From: Balanoglossus misakiensis
Taxonomy: Eukaryota > Hemichordata
NCBI GenBank assembly: GCA_040954595.2
Contig: CM082576.2
Span: 1,488,001 to 1,552,000, forward strand
DNA length: 64,000 bases
Direction: 5' to 3'
The notes beneath the pieces were generated by a model. The model saw only the letters and a list, made by a program, of their open reading frames with translations, was not told the origin of the DNA and did no database searches. Every line of letters begins with the position of its first letter. The first letter of the stretch is position 1. The translations under genes and the position numbers were made by a program. Below, in pieces: positions 1-13,771 of the stretch.

Positions 1-1784
1 TACGACAACTTGAAATACAATTTTGCAAATTGCATCGAAATCATTATCAAGTCATGTGCCAGCTGAGACGTAGGCGCGCCTTGGGTAATTAAAGGAATTT
101 TCGATCAGAATTTACAGTCTAATAGAGAAGTTAGTAGTAAATGAAATGACTACACTGATAATATTGATTGGTTGTAAAAAAAAAGCATATCAACCCTTGT
201 ATGATTGGTACAGCAGCAGACGTAAGTAATTAACACAAGTTTTTTGCTGTTTACTCAGCTTGTCTGTTTTCAATGAAGCCCGCAGGAACGTAAATACATC
301 AAAGATGGAAACTTGATTTATTCTGGATTTTTTCTTCTCTTTTCATAAATGAAGTTCTCTTGACACTGTGATTTAATTTTTTTTACATCATATGGTGTTC
401 TTAGTTTAACGGCCAAGATTGAATATTTCAGATAGTGTCACAAAGATTTGTTAACTGAACTTTTCAAGCATCGCCCATATATCTGGACATCACCACTTCT
501 ACATGCAATTAGTATTGGGGAAATTTACCTCTTCCATTTGAAGTGGGAAAAAGCATGCAAGTAATTGCTGTTTGCAGCTCATCTGAAGCATGACCGAACA
601 TTATACTCAATTTTTGCATCTTCACTTGGTGTTTCATGATCGCTCACTCCAAAGCTTTAACTGTGTGGAATTTCATGGCTTTCACAAGTTTCACATTGGT
701 CATAATGAGTTCACTAGACAGAAAAAAATTTGTAGGTAGTTTCACGCTAAAAGTATTACTGCTGCACTGGGAACATTAAATAAAAATCATCATAATATCA
801 TTTGACGTCCAAACATGCCAGGACAAGTGAAATTTTGACTGATGATGGAACACATTTGCCATATTACTTGCCAACAGCTAATTATCTCTCCTAATTAAGC
901 TGTGGGCAAAACATTCTGCCAGGAACTTTCATGTCGGAGCATGTTTAATTTATGAAAGTGGTTCTGACAGATGAAATACATTTTCTAGCAACAAATATTG
1001 TTCCAGGCATACACAGCAAAATTATACCACAAAAAATCTAGACTTATCACATCTAATAGTCAACTTTAAAAATGGCATGATGGATCACAGTACCATTGAG
1101 GACGGGGGAAAAACACAGAAACAACAAATGCTGCCTTTTTATAACTTCACAAACTATTATTCCTGAACAGTGCAGTGTGAATATTGTTTGGTGCTGTGGG
1201 ACATTTGCTATCAGCGACGAGAAAAGAAATCAAGCCTGATAATGTGGGTACACCTCTCTATGAATTTCAACACAGTTCAGTCTACTAGTACCAGCCAAGC
1301 CTCCAACAATCCTTTTTTTTATGTGAACATTACAGAACAAGGACCCAAATAGCTCCAGGATCATGATGAACAGATGTAAATTGATCAGTCACAGACACAA
1401 ACACAAAACTCATCTTCTAGCTGAAGCCGCATTGCTATTTTCACAAAACGAGTGAGAGACACAACTCTTCTGCAACATTCTGCTTGATGTGATCTATTTC
1501 TTTTCTATAATCTGTTCTACTTTCTTTTATTCCTAAATAATATTCTTACAACTAACAATGACATATGACCATCTGGTGCAATGGTGACGTTCTCAGACAC
1601 ATTACCTTACACCATTTTCACAAGTCATGCCCTTAAGTCATTCTCCCTCACAGGCAATCCTTAATTGCAATAAAACCTTTCATGTCTTACATTTATTTGG
1701 ATTAATTCTAGTTAATTTTATATTGCCACTCATTTATTATTTTTTATCTTGTATGTGGTGACTACACATGATGGACAGTGTGCT

Positions 1785-1798
1785 ATCGCCATGGCAAC
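1785..1798. promoter_or_regulatory. RFX/X-box-like 14-mer
   Basis: ATCGCCATGGCAAC differs at two positions from the palindromic X-box GTTGCCATGGCAAC. Its right half-site is perfect. RFX binding is inferred from the motif only. Confidence 0.35.
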
Positions 1799-4700
1799 TT
1801 GGCCCAGTTGTTTCATTTTGTGAATTTGTCTTCATCAACTGATAAAATTGGTACTCAATAGGGTTAGTACATGTGTACTTGTTTTGTTAGAATTTAATTT
1901 TCAATTTTGTAGAGTCTGTATCTCTTCACTTACCATCTATTGATCTATTTGAATGCAGTACCTTCTGGTTACTTTGTTGAAGAATATGTTGAACTATTGG
2001 CAGGCGGCCTACAACGATAGAACGAGGCAGATAGTTAGAAACTAACAAAAAAAATTTTTTTTATTTGCTTCGAGAAGGAAACAGGAGATTTTACGGAAAT
2101 ACAAACTAATATCACAACATTCTGGTGGCAAAGGATATAATTTGGTCGTTTTCTGGGAAAAGAATGAGTTTCACAAAAATTACAGAATGCAGAAGTGAAA
2201 CAACATACAGTGTACTTTCAAATCCAGTCAGAAGTGTTTTATATCTTGCTAGAAGTGTTCATTTACGCCAAATATCAAACAACCTTTTGAAGGAGGAAGA
2301 TTGACAGCAGTTTTACTTAATAAAATTAATATTTGGTTGATTATTCCATGTTTTCATTTATATATTTTTTTTATTTAATTACAATCATTTAATTTCCAGT
2401 AATCAGTGCACCAAGGCAAGCTATTATGATGTTTTGCCTTTTGCATAAAATGCAATTACCGATAGTCATTGAAGTGTGTCACTGACAGAACATGTTATGG
2501 CATGCTATGTTTTTCCTCCAGTTGATATAACTATGAAGTCACACCAGTGTTGATGTTTATTACAGCTCAGTAGCATATAAGCTAATCACACTTATTGTTG
2601 AGTCCCGCAGCCAGCCAAGCAAGCAAGAAAGGCAAACAGCAGCCACCACAGACACTCAGTCCTGCAGTGTACAGTGGCAATTGCCAATGTTTGTGATCTC
2701 CAATGTTATAACTGTTAACATCATAAGTAGAAGTGAAAGTTAAATATCTTGGACAGCTCTTTTCATTCCCTTATAAACTGACACTCTGCTTGAAGTTTGA
2801 AAGCTGTTACGAACAATACTAAAATGTAAATGCACCGCCACTTTGGCCAGTCAATGTAGCAGGGGGTGTAGGTTTTAAATGAAACAGCCCTATATCAGCC
2901 AGTGAAGAGAACAATGAGATCACAGCACCAGCTGAAAGCAGTTCACAAAGTTGGTAAACAATGTCATGAGACTTGGGGCACAAAGCTAGCCATGAGTAAT
3001 CATTCACTGTATTTCTATAATAAAGTCCAAGGATCAGGGAAATGTGTGTTTTTTTAAACATTTTTTCCATGTTATTTTGGGAGGGGGTTTGTCAGACATT
3101 GTTAACTATAAACTGATTTACTGTTATGTTATAGTCACTCCCTACAGTTGAATAGACTCACAAACAAAATAACGGAAAGCAATCAGTGAACGCAAGTGAC
3201 ATGGTATAAGAACAACCTCCGGAAATCTGCATTGGACAGATTACATGGCTTTGTCATGTAGCCATTATGTAAAGTGACGTTCATTCACAAATAGCCGAGA
3301 GGAAATCACTCCCTTCAAACAAAGGAGTATTTTTGACAACAATGTTTTTAATTGAGAGAAACTATGCAATAATCCCAGTTTTACAAGGAGTGTTTTTTGT
3401 GTCTGTTACTTGTTAATCTCTGTTCTCAGGAATCTCTCACTGGTGTCACATCACACAACCCGACCTGGCTTTACAATTCAGAAAACAAAGTCAAATCTAC
3501 AGTAAGTTGTTCACAAAAAGACTCTTATTTCAATCCTTGCCTTTGCCCTTGAAGTATTCTTTCTTCATGTTTAAATTTTCCTGTTTGGCTCATTCACTCA
3601 CCAATATTTGAACAATTATTGCCTTGAGCTATCTTCTTCAACTGCTGTCAACTGAACTGACTCTACGCTATCAGAAAATACTTCTTTGTGGACTAGCTAT
3701 CTTTTTATGAGCATAAACAATATCCAGGTGTATACATATAATACCTGGCAGTTCATTAAAATTTTACAGTAATAAATAATTTTAGGATGGCACGATTCTG
3801 TCAGAGTTTCTCACTTCGGATGATAAATCAAAGAGCAGTCAATGATCTCTCTGACACGTCAGAATTTATTGCCAGAGATTTCCTCCTGCAAGGAACTGCG
3901 GGGCAAATTTGAAAACATTATGTACATCTGGTGTGAAATAGTTGTGCTTTATGAGGCAAAACAAAGCCCCTTAATCTTCTCATTCCTGCCTTTGAAATTA
4001 TTTTTTTTACAACCAGTGTATCTATTATTCAAATGAAATATCAAATACCGGTAAATGACTTTCTTCAGGTACGACAGAGCTTTCAGAAGCAAGTGGTCAT
4101 GTTAGCCACTTTTTTTCTCAACATTTCTTAAACTTGATGCGATTTGCAGATCAAATTTGTCCAATTAATAGTTTCAAAAGCTATGAATTTAATAACTTCT
4201 TCCTTGAGTCGAGTCTCTCTTTTATTGATACGACACATGTCTTCTGTTAATTGATACCATGAATGTACGCCCACATTACCAATACCATGGAAACATGACG
4301 CTATATCCAGATAGGGTCAACTGTATCTAGAACTTCGTTATCTTGTCAGCACCGACTTGGTGACTTCTTCCTTTTCTTTTCCGCTAACACCTAATTACCG
4401 AAAACCAATATGGCTGAATTTTTTTCTCTCACAAATCATGACCAGTCTAGTGTTACACATCTGTACATGGATCTATTACTTCAAAACGTGAGCAATGAGG
4501 AAACAAACTACAAGGTTGCCATGGTGATGGGGAACTGCAGCCATCCTGTCCATGCTGTTGATGTAACCTTACAGAAAGTGCTCCATTTAAATACTTAGCA
4601 GTACGATCCAGGAGTCACGATTTTCTCAAACTGATGATGAACAAAATCTGAGCTTCTTTAGTTGCACACAATGCTGCTAACTTTGATCACTGTGTGATGA

Positions 4701-6129
4701 GGTGTGTGACGGCTCTTTGTAAAACTTGATGTGGCAGATTATTCATACGACAAAATCTGACATCACCAGTGGGGGGCTAGGTATCCTACTATTTACACCA
4801 CCCTTATTTGGCTCTGGAAAAGTGGGATAGCAATGGACCAGCAAATATCAGAAAGAAATTTCTGAAAAATTATCAGCTAGAACTAAGTAGATACCATGAA
4901 AGTTTTTGGTCTTTAATGATAATAGTTGGCAAATAAACACTTTCAAGAAATATAATTCAAATACTCTGATAGAACAGAGTATTCAAAAAAGAAACTGAAT
5001 CCATTTCCACTTTCAGGTAGTGAAGTTGTCACAGAGTTTTTAACAATGTTTATGTTTCTTTGTAACTGACTGTTCTTGGCATTTTCCCCTCAGGCAAGAT
5101 ATACAAACTGAATACTGTGTGGTTGAGGTATCCAATGCCTTGCAGTGATAAGTGACCCAGTTTAAATGCTTGATTGAGCCAACCACTGTAAACAGTTAAA
5201 CAGCCTTGGCTAGTCCTCAAGAATTACACAACACTTTGTGTAAGCCTTCTGCGATCGCAAGAAATCCAACAAAACAGGAAGTGACTTCACATTGAACACT
5301 ACGCCCAGATTAGAGTGCAGTTCAGGACCAACTTTTCAACAACCTTTCCGAGTCAAGTTCTCAAAACAGATTTCACTACCAGATAAACTACATTGCCTTG
5401 GTTATGTCTATATGTCTATCTTGTTCCTTTTTGTTTGTCCACAAGTTGTATTCATTTAATGAACCAGGTAGTTTGCCCCTTAAAAAGGCAAAACGGTCAC
5501 TGCAGATCAACACAAAATCAAAAGTAGCTCCCATTGAAATGAGGGTGGGAATATAAAAACTTTAAAGACAGGAAGGGACTCTGAATGAATGAGTTGCAAG
5601 AGAATGACATGGATACTGCTCCACAGATATCTGACCTTTGACATACTGAGGGGAAAAGACCCGCAAATGCAACCATGCATGAGTGCCTCAGCAATGAGTT
5701 AGACTAGACTGGTGTATAAATCGAGACCATGCATTCATTCCATTATTCCCACCATTACTTACACTTTGCTTGTCGCCCATATTTTCCACACATTTCACAA
5801 CACAATATTGTCCATATTTTCAGTATTGAAATCCTCTCTACCAAGAGCATCAGTTCTGGTCTAACCTTCACACACAGACAGAATCACAATCCTCCAACTT
5901 GTTTAGAGTCAAAGACAATGGCCTGATACACTCTCATTCACTCAGTGTCACCTTGAAATTTACCCTTTAATCCTTCAGAAATATTTCAGGGCAATATAAT
6001 CTTTGGTGACTGGCAATGAAATTACCATACAATTATAACTGACCTTTGTTCAAAGACATTCAGGAACAGATAAAAATGTTTTAGTGCTTCCGGTATTTTT
6101 CTAGAAAAGTAGCATAACTATTTATGTTG

Positions 6130-6143
6130 GTTTCCATGGCAAC
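6130..6143. promoter_or_regulatory. RFX/X-box-like 14-mer
   Basis: GTTTCCATGGCAAC differs at one position from the palindromic X-box and fits the degenerate form GTTNCCATGGNAAC exactly. It is intronic in FoxN2/3. Confidence 0.45.
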
Positions 6144-7794
6144 CAATCTGACTCAGCTCAGGCTATTTCATAGTTCTTGTACAAGTGCATGGGTTAAGTG
6201 ATAACAGAAATTGCTTTAACATAAAGTTGCAACTTTTTGCTGATTAAACTTTTCTGGAGTGTGGTTCTTATCTCTGTTTTCCAGTTCAAAAATCAATTTA
6301 TTGACTTTACGCTCTCTCACTGAAGTGATCCAGGTGAAGGCATGTTTACAAGTACTTCAGCAGATACTGCATGGGTGAAGGGCAAGAAATTCAATTTTAG
6401 TGACATACAAAACAATGTGGAAAAAAGTGAGGAAGAGAAGAAGAAAGATTCAAATTGGCTCACTTGTGAATAAATGTGAATGAAAATACGTCAGAGCTAT
6501 CTAGTTGAGTAGTGCAGGAAGCAATTCAAAGCTTTTCTGAATTAATTTGTAATTTCTCTCCTTTGCTGCGCTTGTTCCGATGGATATATTGTGTACATAA
6601 GCTACAAGCACTGCTTTAATACAACTAATTGCAGTAAATTCAATTTTGTGGCAGTTTATTAACAGTGAATCCCTGCATCCGATTTCCCTTGCCTGATGAG
6701 AGCTTTCAAATTAGAAGGATGAGAATCTGGGTCGATTTGCTGTCTGAATGATCACGACAACCGCTCTTGTTCACAGAGAGTAAAAAAAAACATGGAATTT
6801 AATATGGTTGCTAACAAGCTGGCTAAACTCCTCAATAATAATATACATTGCCAATTTCACTTCCCCCCCAGTAGAGAAAGGGATAAATGAAATTTCACGT
6901 TGTTTGTTGGATTCATTTGCAAAAAGGCAGACTTGAGTAAAAATGTCTAGAAGCCTTATTGGTTGTCTGAACACCTGACTTGATAAAGGTCTGAATTACT
7001 TGAAATCATCTTACACTGGTTCAGCGAGTTTGGTCAATTGATCGCCACAATAACATGACGCTAAACTGGTACGCTATTACATTCATCCCACCACTTTGTC
7101 TGATTGGAATCATTCACCAATCTTAACAACCGACAAGATGGGATCCCTCACAGTTCACACAAAATCAAATAGAATATCTGATGACTTGTTTTCTCTTCCT
7201 TTTCATCCTTTTTTCCTTGTATATACTCTTGGAAATGCAATAGCATGGAGGACGGTGTCTGGAATTTCAACGAGGGCTGTCGTCAGAAATGAAATCAAAT
7301 AGTGACACAATCTGATTACACAGGCTACAGGATCTGACACTAACAGAAGCATACTTCATTAGTATTCTGTAGCTGCGGATAAACACATCAAACCATGCGC
7401 ATCAATAAGTGAGTGCCCCTAGTTTTACAAGGTCAGGCAGAAATAGTTTCCTCCATCTCTCCTCCCCAGTGTCACAGAAAAGACACAGATGTGTGCACTT
7501 CCAACTCTCTTTGACTTGACTTTATTATAATACTGATGCATACTGAGTTGAAGTCCAACACTGACAAGTTGATAGAATTTAACCAGCCAATTGACAGAGT
7601 GTGGTACTGCAACCCACAGGTAACCTTTGACCCTTGAAGGCAAATCGTGAATAGCGAGAAGAACCCAGGGGTCAAAACTTCATTTGAATCTGCTCAGCTC
7701 CTATATCATTAGAATTTCAAATTATTCTCAACTACTGTGTTTTATTTCCCTTCCTCTGGGAGACCTACAGCTACAATGTATGTGCCTGTGATTA

Positions 7795-7808
7795 GTTGCT
7801 ATGGTAAC
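7795..7808. promoter_or_regulatory. RFX/X-box-like 14-mer
   Basis: GTTGCTATGGTAAC differs at two positions from the palindromic X-box, both pyrimidine changes tolerated in known sites. Confidence 0.45.
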
Positions 7809-8256
7809 CACGTCTACTAACTAGCTCTTCCCACATCGAAATACCCACAAAAATTTGCTTAGCTTCAGTATCTCCATTTGCATTTTCCCCTTGCTGGTTT
7901 TATTTTTGCAATTCTAAAATTCTTCCCTAGTTTCTCTCGTACAATACAAGCAATATTGAAGAGCACCATTCTGAGGTAAACAAGATTTGCCTTCACCTGC
8001 ATAAATCAATCAAATCAGATCTGAACTGTCATCTGCAGATGCATCATGTATATTTCTTCCTTTCAAATTCTCTTGTTCAATACTTTCGCTTGGGAGAAAA
8101 ACCATGTCAGGAGCAGAAGATGCGACAGAAAAGGTGCATGTTCAATTTGACAGCACAAAGGCCGACTAGAAGTCTTTCAATCCCTCTCCCTAGGCTAAAT
8201 ACAAGCGAAGGTCAGAGGTCATTAGGGTCACAGAAATGGAGATAAGTTTCACTCAC

Positions 8257-8312
8257 CCGCAGTATATCCTGGCGAATGGCTGAATGAAACTGTTGATCCG
8301 TTATTAGAAGTA
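8257..8312 (-). CDS. FOXN3: FoxN2/3 coding exon, third seen (56 nt)
   Basis: This is a short minus-strand exon with a pyrimidine-rich acceptor (CAG at 8315-8313) and a strong donor GTGAGT at 8256-8251. The previous exon ends with two bases of a split codon. Joining them here gives an open frame of 19 residues beginning STSNNGSTVSF and rich in Ser, Thr, Asn and Gly, with one base left over. Human FOXN3 has a similar Ser/Pro-rich linker (STSGPPIWPG) at the same place after the forkhead domain. The call rests on splice signals, phase and composition, as the residues are not strongly conserved. An intronic coincidence remains possible. Confidence 0.62.
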
Positions 8313-11300
8313 CTGGAAAAAAAAACAGAAATTTGCGGTTACAATTAAAGACAGAAGCAAACATAAGACATAGCCAAGTTTCAAAATGGTGTTCACAAGA
8401 GCTGGAAGAAAATCTGTGGATATAGTGAACAGAGAATAAGACATATGGTCCCTAACATTTGCTTTGTGGTCACACAAAGAAAGTACAACTTCTGTCCTTG
8501 GCAGAGGTGAGGGGTGAAAAGCATTAAAAGACAAAATTGGTATTCTTGTATATACTTGACCTAACCATTCAATTGGGGGTCTGTTCACATTTGTGAGGGA
8601 AAAGGTACTCGCAAGAATAGACAAATGAAATTTACACAACACATGAATTTTTAAAACAACAACAACAACAACAAACATTTCTTGATTTGTTTATATTTGA
8701 CTCACATTGACATGGAATGAACACAGCGTGCAAAACAAATATACACAAAATGTTCATAATTTGTTATGCAAACATGAAGAAATATGAAAACACCACAAGT
8801 GCTTGAAAAAAGCACAGCCAAAACGAAAGTCTCATGTGTTTTTTTGTCGGCAGCAGACATGGTCGTCAAGAGAATAGTGAATAATCATAGAACACAGATG
8901 GTGCGATGTTTTCTATTGACTGCTAATCCATGCACAAAGTATACTTTACTATACAGCCAGTACTGTTAATTTGATTGGGGATGAATATCAATTGATCTGG
9001 ATTGAGAACAATAAAATGTCACCCTATGGCCTATTTCTCCTTCTCCGAATACGTGTTTAAAATCGACATTGATTGAGTGATCACAGCATATCAAAATTTT
9101 GTTTCCTACAACTTTTTTCCATGTTTTTTTTTATATTATTGAATGTAACATGATTTGCTGTGAATGTGAATCTGTAACACATTTGTATGAGGAAGAAGCC
9201 ATCACCAATTCTGGAGTGCTGTGTGTTTGACATGTTCTCTCACACATGTCATCACAAACTTCCTTCACACGTTTCAAATTGATCGTGCCTGGATTTATTC
9301 AGGTTTCAAACAGCAACATCAAAACAGGTTAATCATTCAGGAAAAATCAATTAGCATTTGGCATAAAAAGATTGAATGTGGCGACCTCATAAGCCACTGA
9401 CAGCTGTATGCCCAAGACACTGCAGTATTTCCATGCGTGCATCAGAGTCTTTGTTGGTAATTACTCCAAACATTCCTCATTACATTACAGGATGCCATAC
9501 TGGTGTCATGGCAGGCAAATTTCATTTTCTGGTTGGCTTGACACATCATTGGGATAGAACTGGGATTTGCTCCTTTCACCTGCTCATCAGAGGTCTGGCT
9601 TCCTATGGTCAACACAAGTGCTACTGATCTCTACAGCGGTGTCACATTCGCAAATTTAACCTCTCATCAGGTTTTTCTCACACGCCTAAATTTGTTTTCT
9701 CCAAAACATCTAACCTCTGCTAGTGGAGGATATATCCCATAAAAACAGGCATAATAGGTTAGACATTTAATGGATTGGATGAATGCTGGCAATTTCTTTT
9801 AATAGCACAGTAGCAGTTACAGCAAAGCATGTCACCTGTCATCTGATGTGTCACTCACAGATGACAAAATACAGTAAAGCCCCCATTTCACTATTCTCTT
9901 GTGTACTGTCTTGTATTTACTCATCTCACTGTCATCTCAACTGTCGTTATCGTCAGTGACAACTTTACAGGGTCAATGAAGTCTAGTGGCTAATGGCTGC
10001 CACTTGGGCAAAGTCATCTGTCCTCCAAAGATAATTTCTTCTCATTTATTTCTCAATTTTCTACTAATTTCATTTCAGATAAAAACAAGTCATTATCGAT
10101 GACATAGTCCCTACTGGGTCAACAGAAGAGGTCAACAATCAAGGAAGTCATGGTAGAAAGAAATCAATCAAGGTGTGTCTCCAAAATGTCTCTGACAATG
10201 TTTGCCTAGTCCAGGCATTTCCAAGTAACAGACTTACAGTTGACAGATGGAGGCCAATCTGACTTCATCTGTTGGGACTATTTACAGCAGATATATTTTT
10301 CCCTTGAAGTTCATAAGAATAATTATCATTATTTTGGTAGTTCATTCCCATGGCTGAAGTGATTGGGTTCTTCTGCCATAAATAAATTATTTTTGTAGCA
10401 GCTAGTCTTGCAGCCGGAATAATTATTAGCTATCTTAAAAATATTAATATTTTATTACTATTTGCATTAATAAAATCCTGTGAATTTTGACATTTATTTC
10501 ACAGCTGTTCATATTCACTGACAGAGAACACACATTTTTGCCTATTTTTCTTCACGAAAAAAGAGACGTCACACCAGCATTTTCATATTTTTATTTTATT
10601 ATGCTTTGATTTGCATAAATGGCTTATGTCATTGTCAAGGTGAACACAGTCATGTACTCTTGTCGCCAATAAACACATAACAGACACTAAAAGATGGACT
10701 GCTTCTGTCCTGACATTCACAATGTCTTTGAAGTCACATGTTGATTTTCAGTCATAAAGAAATGAACAATCTTTGATGGACACAAATTTCTGTTCAAAGT
10801 TTAAAATCAACCTGCAAGGGACGGCTTTCAGAACTTCAGACACAGCAGGCAGCTTCTGCACAATGAAATACCACTATATTCATGTCAATAAATGGGCTGA
10901 TGGACAGCTGACAGAGTCTGACCCATTCATAGACTAATTTCCTGCCAATTTTCTTGCCAGTTTCACATCTCTTCCCGTGCACAATGAAATGATTCCGGTC
11001 GAATCTTGGTAATTTGATGGTAAAATCAACCATTCTGCTTTTATAAGCCATAAAACAAGCACTAAATGATGATTTCAGCTGCTGATAAAAAACGCACCAG
11101 AAAAAAAATACAACCTCAAATGAAATGTCTTTAATAATGTTTGAAATGTATATACTTGTGTTGTGCTAGGCTGCTATATCATTTATACATGGCAGGGACT
11201 ATTGAATGTGTAGTGAAGACATTGGTTGGTAGAGAGCACAGATGCCAGTCTACTCGGCATTTGTCAGTTTTATTGACTGCGTGGTTTGGAATACTAATCA

Positions 11301-12020
11301 CCTTCTATCTCTTCCTACGAGTCTCCACAAAAGTGGAATCCTTAGAGACCCAGAGAACGGTGCAAGTAGCCAGCGACAAAGAAACAACTTATTACCAAGT
11401 CATGACTGCTCAATCAGACTCACTCAAGCTGAACTTGGTTTTAATTGACTCATACTCAAACAACCACAGATTTGGGTCATTACCGAATTCCCCCCACTGG
11501 GATCTACTCATCTGAGCAGGTAGTTAGTTTGGGTGTGTGTTTTTTTCATTTTAGCAGTCTTTAACAAGGGGCCATTTCAAGTGAAAACTTTGTAAATGAT
11601 AAAAACACACATCAGGGTTTTGTATTGGTAGGTGTTAGCGGCCATGCACCAATAAAACTCGCACCGCCCAAATAATGCTCTGTCACCAAATTTCTGGGGT
11701 CCTGGCATAAATCCTATTGAAACTAATTTGTTTGAAATGCTTCCCTTTTGAACTTGGGAAGACTGAGATCCAGTTACAGACTTCTCCATTCTACATGTCC
11801 CAGACCTGGTACACCAGGGAGGCAGGGGTCAAAGAGCAAATATTTTGTATGAACTGATCCCGTCACAGAGTGATTTAAATGAACAGATGAGAAGTGCTTC
11901 AGGTGGCCTGGTACGACAGAGTGCATTTGCGTTCCCATGGTGACCGAAGCCAATTTAGTAGATGGTTATCTGAAGCTGAAACGCTGGGGTTCTTACTTGG
12001 AGAGCGGGGGTGAAACTTAC
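8313..12020. other. FoxN2/3 intron between 2nd and 3rd seen exons
   Basis: This is intronic sequence of about 3.7 kb. It contains an AAC trinucleotide repeat (8655-8675), a strongly AT-rich stretch around 10.3-10.7 kb and an X-box-like 14-mer with three mismatches at 11931. A 124-codon plus-strand frame at 11141-11515 contains one hydrophobic segment but matches no family I recognise. Confidence 0.6.
8655..8675. repeat. AAC trinucleotide repeat
   Basis: Seven tandem AAC units in FoxN2/3 intronic sequence. On the minus strand it would read as poly-Val in a chance frame. Confidence 0.9.
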
Positions 12021-12172
12021 CTTGATATGGTCGAAAGAGGTGTACTGTGGGGAGACTGAGGTTGTGGAGAAAATATGTGATGATACGGGTGATACGGTGT
12101 CTTCTTGAGGGCCTGCAATAGATTTGGTCTATATTCCGGATCAACACACCATAAGGAACCTTTACCAATCGT
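12021..12172 (-). CDS. FOXN3: FoxN2/3 forkhead exon, wing 2 part
   Basis: This 152-nt exon completes the forkhead DNA-binding domain. It begins [20 protein letters not shown] and runs on as [15 protein letters not shown], which matches the vertebrate FOXN3 segment after NKCFKKV ([25 protein letters not shown]) and separates FoxN2/3 from FoxN1/4. The acceptor (TTATTCCAG) and donor (CAAG/GTAAGT) are strong. It joins the upstream exon in phase 0, giving EKGQ-TIGKG, and ends in phase 2. The tail after the domain is Pro/Ser/His-rich. The GKGSLW loop and basic ALKK segment are the second-wing region, which contacts DNA in forkhead proteins. Confidence 0.96.
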
Positions 12173-13757
12173 CTGGAATAAAGAAAAAAACATCAAGAGA
12201 GTCACAACACGAGAAAATCAGCTGTTTGGCCGTTTTCTAGCCACATGTTAATAAAATGCCATCAAGAATGGCATTTGTTTTTTGAGAGTGGGTGATTACC
12301 CGTATCAGGAAGATCTGCTAACAAACACTTAACAATAGCTGCAGTAGATCACCTGGAGTTGTGGTGTGTCTGGACTAATCCCCCAATAAATCATGTTAAA
12401 AATCAAGACAATTACCACTCTGCCATACCCTCCAGAGTTGATATCATTGTGTACAAACGCAGGGGCTTCATCAGGAGTTGATATGGAGTCTATAGTTCTG
12501 ATAGCACGCCCTGTAAACTTTACACCCCCTCTGGTACTCTGTACAGAGGTTCATGCAACTCAGATCCTGATAGTTCTCAAAAACTTTGTGACAATTTTCA
12601 TGGCTTCATCATAAAACTTGTTTCAAATTCTTGTGAAGTGTTGTCTGGTTTGTAAAAAATGTAAGAAAATCAATATGTGGAAAGAACCTGCACTTCAAAT
12701 GCTCATTAGTGTGTCTGGTTGCCGTGGACATTAAATGAACCATGACCCCTGACAGCTTGACAGAGGTCAAAGAATGACTGCAGTTGAACATGTATAATAG
12801 TTCCTCTTCCCTCCCGAAAATGGCTTGCTAAAATCTGACAAACGTTTCAATGACAGAAAATCATTGAGGTGTGTTAGGGTCAAGCTTATACTCTAATCAA
12901 CACTATTTTCTACTATGTGGATGGACAATGGCCACTTTTGTAGAATGTTCAAGTGCTTCCTCCCCATTCCCATAATTTCAAACAAAACCAGGCAACCTCA
13001 TTTGCAGTTTGAATTACAGTAGTCCAGTCAAAAGACTGCTTGGTCACTTGGAAACTAACAATTGCACACCCACTGAAAAAAGGCGGGAGAACAACCATTA
13101 ATCCTGTTACAAGTACATGTACTTCACTACCAGTAAAACTACAGAAGAATCAAACTCATTTTGTAAAGTGCTGTGACCAATTACATCCACTGTAACATGG
13201 CCATCTTTGGAAACTGAATTTGAATTATGAGTGAATCTTTGCAGACTGTTGATGCACAACAGAAATATGTAAATCCACTACCCTGTTATCATTTCCAAAA
13301 CACTTGAAACATTCACTTGATCTTAAACCCTTCAGTTGGACAGACAAAATGGTTGTAAGAATATCTGTGTTTCTTAGCATGGCAGCTGGAACACAGGAAT
13401 TTCTTGACTGCAATTCTCAAGGCCTTCTTTTAAACATCTAAATGCAACGCTCTCCTTTCAAGATTTTCAAATTTGAATCACTTCCCCTTTACTTCTCCTC
13501 ATTTCAAACAAGAAAAAAAGGTGGTGGCAATTGCTTATACTAAGATATCAGATTATATCCACCAGATTGGCTAAAACCTACAATTCTGCACAAACTGGCG
13601 CCATCACTGAGACTGTCCAATTACCTGCAGGCTTTGAACAAGATCCAGGTAATGTTCTGGACGTCTCTATTGCTGATACGGTTAGCATCTCAAGTACATC
13701 ACCCCAAAGGCATGCTGGTATACTAGATTCATCTCTGTTTGGTTGACACCTACATCA

Positions 13758-13771
13758 GTTTCCATGGCAAC
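13758..13771. promoter_or_regulatory. RFX/X-box-like 14-mer
   Basis: GTTTCCATGGCAAC is the same 14-mer as at 6130 but has different flanking sequence, so it is not a copy of a longer repeat. Confidence 0.45.

Larger units (their letters stand above)
1..8256. other. Non-coding, probably FoxN2/3 intron
   Basis: No coding exon could be supported here. The short reading frames lack family resemblance and good splice borders. Because the last visible FoxN2/3 exon (8312-8257) ends at a splice donor on the minus strand, this stretch is most simply its next intron, with the remaining C-terminal exons left of the window. It holds RFX/X-box-like motifs at 1785, 6130 and 7795. I looked for the conserved acidic FoxN2/3 segment that follows the forkhead domain in vertebrates and did not find it. 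Confidence 0.6.

Noticed and set aside
1920-1965. Possible further FoxN2/3 exon before a GTAAGT donor on the minus strand
   Set aside because: The required phase gives an in-frame stop and the acceptor is weak.
3584-3640. Possible further FoxN2/3 exon before a GTGAGT donor on the minus strand
   Set aside because: In the required phase each candidate acceptor leads to a stop codon within the exon.
8304-8678. 124-codon minus-strand frame beginning with poly-Val
   Set aside because: The start is produced by the AAC repeat and the frame overlaps the better supported 56-nt exon in another phase.
11141-11515. 124-codon plus-strand frame with one hydrophobic segment
   Set aside because: No recognised domain, no splice context, and intronic position. 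One hydrophobic stretch is common in AT-rich chance frames.
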